In this document: piece by piece, positions 1 through 5,985 of the stretch
Layout: the number at the start of each line of letters is the position of its first letter
Numbering within the stretch: position 1 is the first letter of the stretch
Origin: Pseudomonas sp. PDNC002
GTDB taxonomy: Bacteria; Pseudomonadota; Gammaproteobacteria; Pseudomonadales; Pseudomonadaceae
DNA: 64,000 nucleotides
NCBI RefSeq assembly: GCF_016919445.1
Contig: NZ_CP070356.1
Location: forward strand, 2,512,001-2,576,000
Direction: 5' to 3'
The notes under the pieces: model-generated
Told to the model about the DNA's origin: nothing
The model's database searches: none
What the model saw: the letters and a program-made list of their open reading frames with translations, nothing else
Program-made: the position numbers and the translations under genes

Positions 1-126
1 GCGCAGCATGCACAGCACTTGCCAGCCGTTGCGCTCCAGCGGCGTGAGGCGAACATCCAGCATGAGCGCGACGGGCGTGGTCAGTGACGTATCTCGCCGC
101 AGTGGATGGGTGAGGTGGTCTGCCAT
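1..126 (-). CDS. Partial CDS: N-terminus of an unrecognised element-borne protein
   Basis: An ATG at 124-126 on the minus strand opens a frame that runs off the left edge of the window, giving 42 residues. The visible part contains LTPLERNGWQVLCML, which looks like the start of a helical, possibly helix-turn-helix, segment of the kind found in replication or regulatory proteins of integrative elements. It lies on the element side of the tRNA-Gly att site, so it should belong to the ICE. The function cannot be assigned from 42 residues. The presence of a gene is an inference from the open frame and its plausible codon use. Confidence 0.45.
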   Translation of the reverse strand, partial: MADHLTHPLRRDTSLTTPVALMLDVRLTPLERNGWQVLCMLR

Positions 127-413
127 CGGAAGGACTCCAGGGTTGGGGCCGGCATGGCCCGTTGCCTGGCATCACATCGCGCCCCGCCTGTACGTCAGCA
201 AACAATGCGGTATGTGCCGCAGTACATTTTTTGGAGCGGCAAGCGGTGGGAGGAAAGGTCGTGCAGCCAACAGGATGTTCATCTCGTTGATCAGCCTGCG
301 ATCATCCCGACATCTGCAAATGGTCGCGGCAGCAACTCAACGGCTTCGACCATGCGCCACTTTCCATCCGTCGTGCCGTAGCCACTGCCCGGCAGTGCAA
401 TGATGCGACGCGC

Positions 414-803
414 TCACTTCAACGAGATGAGCCCCGCATGGGTAGGTCGGAAGCCGCAGGCGTCCCGATAGAAAGATTGCAGGTGCGGTTCGAAGTCCAC
501 ATGGAGCCAATCGCAATCCGCTTGCTTCGACCGAGCCACCGCTTCTTCGATCAGAACCTTTGCAATACCTTGACGCTGGAAAGCGGGGGCTACCATCGTG
601 TCGAGCACGAAGGCGTGGGCTGCGCCATCCCATGCAAGGTTCACGAACCCGACGAGTCGCGTGGCTCGCCGAGCGAGAACCCAGCCAAGACTGAACTGGT
701 TCACTCGCGACCACCAGTCGTTGCTTCGCAACGGGTGCCCAAAGCATTCGGCATGGAGGGCATTGACCTCGGTGTTCTCGAACGCACCTCGCCATTCGAT
801 CAT
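414..803 (-). CDS. GNAT-family N-acetyltransferase
   Basis: A 129-residue protein with the GNAT acetyl-CoA-binding signature: a strand ending in VLDTMVAP followed by QRQGIAKVLIEEA (R/Q-x-x-G-x-A loop), then the typical ending YRDACGF. It should transfer an acetyl group from acetyl-CoA to a small molecule or protein amine; the substrate cannot be told. I chose the ATG at 801-803 because AGGAG lies seven bases upstream; a TTG two codons earlier is also open but sits in the spacer. The gene is cargo of the ICE end, 0.2 kb downstream of a small membrane-protein gene on the same strand. The length is normal for the family. Confidence 0.8.
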   Translation of the reverse strand: MIEWRGAFENTEVNALHAECFGHPLRSNDWWSRVNQFSLGWVLARRATRLVGFVNLAWDGAAHAFVLDTMVAPAFQRQGIAKVLIEEAVARSKQADCDWLHVDFEPHLQSFYRDACGFRPTHAGLISLK

Positions 804-1017
804 GTTCAAGCTCCTCTCGATATTCGACTTCTTCCAGCATGGCCCGTTGCACGGAAGGGGTGTTTAGGTGGGACCGCTTGCAATGATGGGTGTGCGCGCA
901 ACCGCCACATCTCGGTGAGATCGACTCTCGATCATGACGTGAAATACAGAACGATCCCGGCGACAACGATGGCAGCGTAAGCCGCCATCTCCGTCCATGC
1001 GCGTGTTCCGGGCGATC

Positions 1018-1380
1018 CTAGATCGCAAAGGGCATCCGCTTGAGTGGCGAGCAAGGCTCCGGCGCCTCGCGATCGTTTGGCACTGGCGCGTGGAAGGCAT
1101 GGAAAAAGAGTTGGATCAGCGTGGCGCCGACAAAGAGCCTGCCAAGAAACGAGACGGACTCCCCGCCCATGGCGAAGATCGCGATGGCGAGCACAACCCC
1201 AACGGCCAGCATCACGATGTCGGAGGTGTCCGTGGCGAAGGCTTTGCCGTCATACGCCTTGTCGAGCGCCGAACGGCGCTTCTTATACGGGAGTAGAAAG
1301 AAATAAGTGAACTTCAGAAGCGAAAAGATGCTGAGCAGCAAGACCACTGCGGCGACGATACCGTGAAAAGAACGCGGCAT
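1018..1380 (-). CDS. Small inner-membrane protein of unknown function
   Basis: A 120-residue protein with about three hydrophobic segments: residues ~8-28 (IVAAVVLLLSIFSLLKFTYF), ~54-72 (IVMLAVGVVLAIAIFAMGG) and ~77-95. A short basic patch, YKKRRSALDKAY, follows the first. GGAG seven bases before the ATG supports the start. I do not recognise the family. It lies between the GNAT gene and the integrase on the same strand and is probably cargo of the ICE. The roughly 210 bases between it and the GNAT gene show no gene I can support. Confidence 0.6.
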   Translation of the reverse strand: MPRSFHGIVAAVVLLLSIFSLLKFTYFFLLPYKKRRSALDKAYDGKAFATDTSDIVMLAVGVVLAIAIFAMGGESVSFLGRLFVGATLIQLFFHAFHAPVPNDREAPEPCSPLKRMPFAI

Positions 1381-1450
1381 GTTGGACTCCGTTATCTATA
1401 GTTGCGCCTCGCCACTCTAACTGGCGCCGTGGGTTGAGGGTGTCAGAGTT

Positions 1451-3302
1451 CTATCCATTCGACAGACTGGCGGTTCCTGCCATCACCTCCCCGACGACGA
1501 CCTGTACCACCTGGGGCAGGTTTTTCAAGGTGACCGCCTCAATCGGCGAGCGCTCCCCCAGGGTGTCATACGGGCGCAGCATTGCATGGTAGATCGCCCA
1601 GGAATCCACGCTGCGCGGAACGTGTTGAAGCACCTCCTGAATCAATGCGTGCTTGACCGGATCAAGGTGCCAGTCTGGTACGCGCTGGCCCCGGTTGCCC
1701 AGGTGAATTGCCAGCAGGCGGCCAGCTTGGATTTCGTAGCTGACCCAGCGACGGGACTTGCCGACGAGTTGGGCATACTCGGCCACCGGCAGATTGTGCG
1801 GGGCTTCGAGCAGGACGAGCAACATCATGCGCTCGCGCTGGATCGGGGGAATGGCGCGCTGGCCGTTGATACAGTCCACACGAACGGCGGACAGGCGTTG
1901 CACGGGCGGTTTGGACACACAGGGTGCTTCATTGGGGGCGCCGCCTACCAATGACGCCAGCGCGGATGGTGCCGGCGAGGTCGAGGCGCTGCCAGTCTGC
2001 CTGGCATCCCATGTGGGAGCATCGTTCAAGACCGGCGATAGCGTGGTGCTGGCGGCGTCCATCTGGTTCTGCTCGAACAGATCCAGACGGTCGGCCCAGT
2101 CCTGCATCATGCGGCGCCGCTGTTCAATGTACTCGGCATGGTTGTAGGCCGCGCTGACATTGTCGCGATCGGTATGCGAAAGCTGGGCTTCGATCCAGGC
2201 CTTGGGGTAGCCAATCTCATTCAGCGCGGTGGAGATCGTGCCGCGGATACCGTGCCCGGTCAACCGATCGCCGTAGCCCAGGCGCTTCAATGCCGTATTC
2301 AAGGTGTTTTCGCTGATGTACTGCTTGAGGCAACTGTCATGGTGAAGCAGGTAGCGCTGTGGGGGTTTGACACGATCCAGCAGGAAGCGAACGATTTCCG
2401 TTGCTTGCTCGGACAGCGGCACGATGTAGGGTGGGATGTCGGCGGAGGCTTTGGTGTCCTTGAGCATCCTCAATTGCAACTGCTTCATCACCGCCGGAGA
2501 AATAATCCACAAGCCCTGATCCAGATGAAACTGGTCGGGTGTCGCGCGGCGCAGTTCGCCAGTCCGAACACCGGTCAACAAAAGCAAGCGCAAGCCCAGT
2601 TGGGTCTGATGTCTGCCTGGGTACTTGCGCAGGGTCTGAAGCAATGCCGGCAATTCAGGCATGCGCAGGAAAGGGTTGTGGCGCACCGGCGGCTGGGGCA
2701 CCGCGACCACATCCAGATCGAAGGCCGGATTGCGATCCAGCCCTGGCACGATCACCAGGGCGAAGCGAAAAAGCTGGTTGAACCAGGTGCGGACCTTTCT
2801 CGGCCACGGACAGCGCTTTGCGCTGCTCGATGCGCCCGAGGATTTCCAGCAGATCGGCGCGGGCGATGTCATGGATCGAGCGCTTGGCCAGGACCGGCAA
2901 CACGTCCTTGGCGAAAACACGAGGCAGGACAGCCAGCGTACTTTGGCGACCGTGCTTGAGGCTGAGCTCGCGATGCGCGAGCCACTTCCCATACACCGCC
3001 TCGAAAGTGTGTTCCGCTGACTGGCGTACCAACTGGTGTTGAAGTTTGCGCTGCGCGCAAGGATTGATGTTTTGGGCGAGTAGGGCGCGGGCCTCGTCAC
3101 GCCGCATGCGGGCATCGCGCAGGTCGACCTCGGGATAGCGCCCCAAGGACATACGTTTTTGCTTGCCAAGCCATGAGTAGCGGAAATGCCAGGACTTGCT
3201 ACCACGCGCATTGACGCTGAGGGACAGTCCGTCGAAATCGCCCAGTGTGTAGTTCTTGCCGGTGGTCTTGGCTTGCCGGACCACCCTGTCGGTGAGTGCC
3301 AT
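1451..3302 (-). pseudogene. IntB13-like tyrosine integrase, broken by a +1 frameshift
   Basis: This is a P4/IntB13-type tyrosine recombinase read away from tRNA-Gly. The N-terminal arm-binding domain (DUF4102, MALTDRVVRQAKTTGKNYTLGDFDGLSL...) starts at 3302 behind AGGAG. It stays open to ~2797, then shifts frame: an extra A in GAGAAAGG (plus 2796-2798, ttt) changes AEKVRTWFNQ into AEKGPHLVQP. The second frame carries the catalytic domain: Arg in TGVRTGELRR, HGIRG, LSHT and a terminal Tyr in AAYNHAEY. A further ~170 residues follow and include a helix-turn-helix-like stretch (LVGKSRRWVSYEI). Repaired length would be about 617 residues, close to IntB13-type integrases. Distance to the att core is 225 bp, as expected. 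Inactivation, a sequencing error and programmed frameshifting are all possible. Confidence 0.88.
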
Positions 3303-3527
3303 GTCAGCTCCTGAATTACGTCAGAAGTTGAACCTTTACTCTATGGCACGCTTGATCCCAGCAACAATCCGGATTCGAACCCAACCGCTTTTCGATGGAC
3401 TGAAAAATGGACTAAATCAGTCCATAAGCGGGTGGATTCCAGTGGATTTCACTGGCCGCCGATCAAGGGGAAAATCCTTTGATGACAGGCACTTGTGGAA
3501 CCGGTTGGATTCCAGTGGAAGCTGATG
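3303..3527. other. Integrase leader and element end with repeated motifs (possible arm/Xis sites)
   Basis: This 225-bp AT-richer gap between the integrase start and the att core holds several repeats. TGGATTCCAGTGGA occurs identically at 3433-3446 and 3506-3519. CCAGTG-N5-CACTGG forms a perfect inverted repeat at 3439-3455. TGGACT occurs at 3396-3401 and 3408-3413 with its inverse AGTCCA at 3419-3424. Tyrosine integrases and their directionality factors bind such short repeats beside the crossover site. Their role here is inferred from position only. The integrase promoter must also lie here. Confidence 0.5.
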
Positions 3528-3545
3528 TGGAGCGGGCGAAGGGAA
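3528..3545 (-). other. ICEclc-type attachment core (3' end of tRNA-Gly)
   Basis: Minus strand TTCCCTTCGCCCGCTCCA is the last 18 bases of the tRNA-Gly gene including CCA. As I recall, this is the 18-bp attB/attL/attR core used by ICEclc and the PAGI-2 type elements. It lies at the boundary between element DNA (lower coordinates) and core genome (phaG side). The matching second copy should lie left of the window. The sequence is seen directly; its identity as the crossover site rests on knowledge of this ICE family and on the adjacent IntB13-like gene. Confidence 0.75.
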
Positions 3546-3601
3546 TCGAACCCTCGTCATGAGCTTGGGAAGCTCAGGTAATGCCATTATACGACGCCCG
3601 C
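3528..3601 (-). tRNA. tRNA-Gly (anticodon CCC)
   Basis: The minus strand folds as a tRNA of 74 bases with encoded CCA. The acceptor stem is GCGGGCG/CGCCCGC with discriminator T. The anticodon stem TGAGC/GCTCA has loop TTCCCAA, giving anticodon CCC. The T arm contains GGTTCGATTCC. The gene remains complete because the integrated element re-supplies the 3' end. It is transcribed in the same direction as phaG, which lies upstream, and the integrase, which lies downstream. Confidence 0.95.
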
Positions 3602-3698
3602 TTGGGGGTGCCTTTTTACCAGAAGGGCGGGGCTTAGTGAAGCCTTGGCCGGCGAGGGGCGCAGGTGGAGCGGATTTCGTGAGGCGGTTGGTGCGATA

Positions 3699-3738
3699 AA
3701 AAGCCGGGGGCGGAAGGTTGGGGCCGGTCCCCGGCTTT
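3699..3738 (-). terminator. Rho-independent terminator after phaG
   Basis: On the minus strand AAAGCCGGGGA pairs with CCCCCGGCTTT around a 17-base loop, followed by TTTTTATC. It lies 15-55 bases downstream of the phaG stop and separates phaG from tRNA-Gly. Confidence 0.75.
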
Positions 3739-3752
3739 GTGTGCTGGCCGCA

Positions 3753-4646
3753 TCAGCCCACCATGGCGGCGATAGGAATGCCCTGGCTGCTGGGCAGGTA
3801 GGGATTGGCCAGTGCCGGTTGGCGTTGTGGCTGGAGGAAGCCGAGCAGGGCGTCCTGGGTTTCCTGCCAGGCTTTCTTGTGCTCCACGTCGATGAAGTGC
3901 CCGGCGTTGCGGATGGTGCGGAACTCGCAATCACTGATCAGTTGCTGGAACAGCTTGGCATCGGTCGGGGTGGTGTAGAGGTCCAGCTCACCGTTGAGGA
4001 ACAGCAGCGGGATGTCGATGGCGGCGAACTTCTCCATGTAGCTCTCGGCGCTGAGCTTGAGCACCTGGCAGACGTGGAAGTGCATCTGCCGGTATTCGTG
4101 CTCGTCGAGGCCGCTGACGTGGCGGAAGTTGTAGCGCTTGAACAGCTGCGGCAGGTAGCGGCCGATGGTGTCGTTGACCAGGTTGCCGATATTGGTGCGG
4201 TCGCAACTGGCGAGATAGTCCAGGCCGCGGTGCAGGTAGTCCAGCATCGGTGCATTGAGCAGCGGCGAGAAGGAATTGATCACCGCTTTCTGAATCCGCG
4301 CCGGGCGTTCCGCGAGGGCGAGCAGGGTAGCTACGCCGCCCCAGGAGAAGGACATCACCACATCGGCGCGGTAGTGCTCGATCAGGCCGAGGAGCAACTG
4401 CGCCTCGTATTCCTTGGTGATGAGCTCGCGGCAATCGTTGTGGGCCTTGGACCGGCCCGCGTAGGGCTGGTCGTAGCAGACGACGTTGAAGTGCGGTTGC
4501 AGGTATTTCACTGTTTGCGCGAAGGAGGCGGTGGTCGCCAGCGAGCCATTGACCAGGATGATGGTCTGCTGCGCTTCCCTGTTGGCGTGAAACTCCGTGT
4601 GTACCCGGTGTTGCTGAATCTCGACGACGGCGGTTTCCGGCCTCAT
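3753..4646 (-). CDS. phaG: 3-hydroxyacyl-ACP thioesterase/transacylase PhaG
   Basis: A 297-residue alpha/beta hydrolase that fits PhaG more closely than RhlA. It starts MRPETAVVEIQ, like known PhaG proteins, and has LVNGSLATTASFAQTV, DQPYAGRSK, the nucleophile elbow SFSWGG, NLVNDTIG and the catalytic His in NAGHFID. PhaG releases (R)-3-hydroxyacyl groups from acyl carrier protein and so links fatty-acid synthesis to medium-chain polyhydroxyalkanoate formation. I chose the ATG at 4644-4646 because GGAGGA lies seven bases upstream and the protein start matches the family; the longest frame begins 14 codons earlier without support. It is a single gene with its own terminator. The alternative is RhlA, but no rhlB follows. 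Confidence 0.88.
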   Translation of the reverse strand: MRPETAVVEIQQHRVHTEFHANREAQQTIILVNGSLATTASFAQTVKYLQPHFNVVCYDQPYAGRSKAHNDCRELITKEYEAQLLLGLIEHYRADVVMSFSWGGVATLLALAERPARIQKAVINSFSPLLNAPMLDYLHRGLDYLASCDRTNIGNLVNDTIGRYLPQLFKRYNFRHVSGLDEHEYRQMHFHVCQVLKLSAESYMEKFAAIDIPLLFLNGELDLYTTPTDAKLFQQLISDCEFRTIRNAGHFIDVEHKKAWQETQDALLGFLQPQRQPALANPYLPSSQGIPIAAMVG

Positions 4647-5148
4647 GTCGTATTCCTCCAGACGCAGGTCATGGTGCGCATCCACCATCGGATGCGAAGA
4701 AAGTACCCAGGCAGAGGAAAGCGTCTTGACGTGACAGCTTCATGTCACTCGACGAAAGTTAACAATCTCTTGATTTTCAAATGGTTACGACATCATAAGA
4801 CGACGTTCCGAAGCCCGTGCGGGCGCGGAAGTTGGCTTCTGATCAGGCGGGGGGAAGGTGCGGCTCGGGGAACGGCTGCCGCGAAAATCATTGTTAGCTG
4901 TGCTGCGTGACTCATTGGTCACGCTTGGGCCTGAGTTAAGCAGGCTGGTCCGGCGCCTGCAACAGCCACTGGGCGCTTGAGTCACATGCTTTTGCCGAAT
5001 TCCGACGAAATGACATTTCTCTCTGCGATTGTCCGGCGCTTTGGTGAAGCCGGATTACACTCATGTGATAGCTGTCATTCCCCTTGCCGAAGACGAGCGA
5101 TTTCGCCGTGCTCCCCCCTGAGGCCGATACCGCGTGCGGAGCGGTTCA
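4647..5148. other. phaG upstream intergenic region with two perfect inverted repeats
   Basis: A ~500-bp divergent intergenic region between phaG (minus) and the solute-binding protein gene (plus). GTGACA-N6-TGTCAC lies at 4731-4748, about 85-102 bases upstream of the phaG start. CGTGAC-N6-GTCACG lies at 4906-4923. The two share the GTGAC core and could be operator sites for one dimeric regulator. The section near 4750-4800 is AT-rich and is the likeliest phaG promoter. No gene is supported here. Confidence 0.4.
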
Positions 5149-5982
5149 ATGGCACTTCTTCCACGGTTGCGCACATTGCTGGTCCTGGCCCCGGCCGCAT
5201 GGCTGTGTGCGGAAGCCATGGCCGAAGATCGGTATGGCTGCGAGCAACCGATCACCGTGGCATACACCCGCAACGTGGTGTTCTTCCATGACGATGTCGG
5301 CATCGACCCAGCCCTGATCGCCGAACTGGCCAAGCGTACCGGGTGCCGGTTCGAGGCCTCGGTTCGCCCGCGCGACGAAATCTGGAGCATGCTCGAAAGT
5401 GGCACGCTGCAGATGGGCACCAGCGGCGTGGCCACGCCGCAGCGGCGCGCCTACACCTACCTGCTGCCTTACCTCTATATGCGCAACAAGCTGATCGTGC
5501 GCGACGACCTGGGCGCGATGAGTACCCTGGACGCCTTCCACGACATGCCCGGTGCACGGCTGGGAGTCATTGCAGGCTACCGCCATGGCGCCTACATCGA
5601 CGGCATGTTGCGCATCCTCCGAGCCGAGGGGCGGGTGGTGGAATACAAGGACGACGCCAGCCGCTTCACCGCGCTGCTCAATGGCAATGTGGAGGGAGTG
5701 ATCGGCCATGAGATGAACCTCGAGGGGGCGGTGAAGGATCGCCGTCAAAGGGAACGCTTTCATGTGGTAGATGTGATGCCCGGACCGGCGACGCCCCATA
5801 ACCTGATGCTTTCGCGCAAGCGCTTCACCCCGGCGCAAAGCGCTGAATGGATGCGCCTGGTGGAAACGTTGTGGCTGGACGGAACCCTGGCACGGATCAT
5901 GAGCAACAACGCACCGCCTTCGGTGGCGGAAGGACTGCTCGACAGCGGCTATCGCTACAGCTCCACGGACAGAGGCTGGTAA
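5149..5982 (+). CDS. Periplasmic solute-binding protein (SBP family 3-like)
   Basis: A 277-residue exported protein with a signal peptide (MALLPRLRTLLVLAPAAWLCAEAMAED, cleavage near AMA). Features of the amino-acid-type periplasmic binding fold follow: CEQPITVAYT, a segment setting limits on specificity around residues 60-80, and the hinge ARLGVIAGYRHGAYIDGML. I start it at ATG 5149, seven bases after GGAG; a GTG at 5134 is also open. It ends three bases before the start of an HD-GYP signalling protein with a periplasmic Cache domain, and no transporter genes adjoin it. It may therefore serve as a ligand-presenting partner of that sensor rather than an ABC-transport component. This role is an inference. 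Confidence 0.75.
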   Translation: MALLPRLRTLLVLAPAAWLCAEAMAEDRYGCEQPITVAYTRNVVFFHDDVGIDPALIAELAKRTGCRFEASVRPRDEIWSMLESGTLQMGTSGVATPQRRAYTYLLPYLYMRNKLIVRDDLGAMSTLDAFHDMPGARLGVIAGYRHGAYIDGMLRILRAEGRVVEYKDDASRFTALLNGNVEGVIGHEMNLEGAVKDRRQRERFHVVDVMPGPATPHNLMLSRKRFTPAQSAEWMRLVETLWLDGTLARIMSNNAPPSVAEGLLDSGYRYSSTDRGW

Positions 5983-5985
5983 AGG

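Noticed and set aside
1586..2959. Plus-strand open frames across the integrase gene
   Set aside because: Shadows; the minus strand has both integrase domains in two frames.
3753..4646. RhlA (rhamnolipid precursor enzyme) for the hydrolase beside tRNA-Gly
   Set aside because: The N-terminus, NLVNDTIG and overall pattern fit PhaG better, and no rhlB follows.
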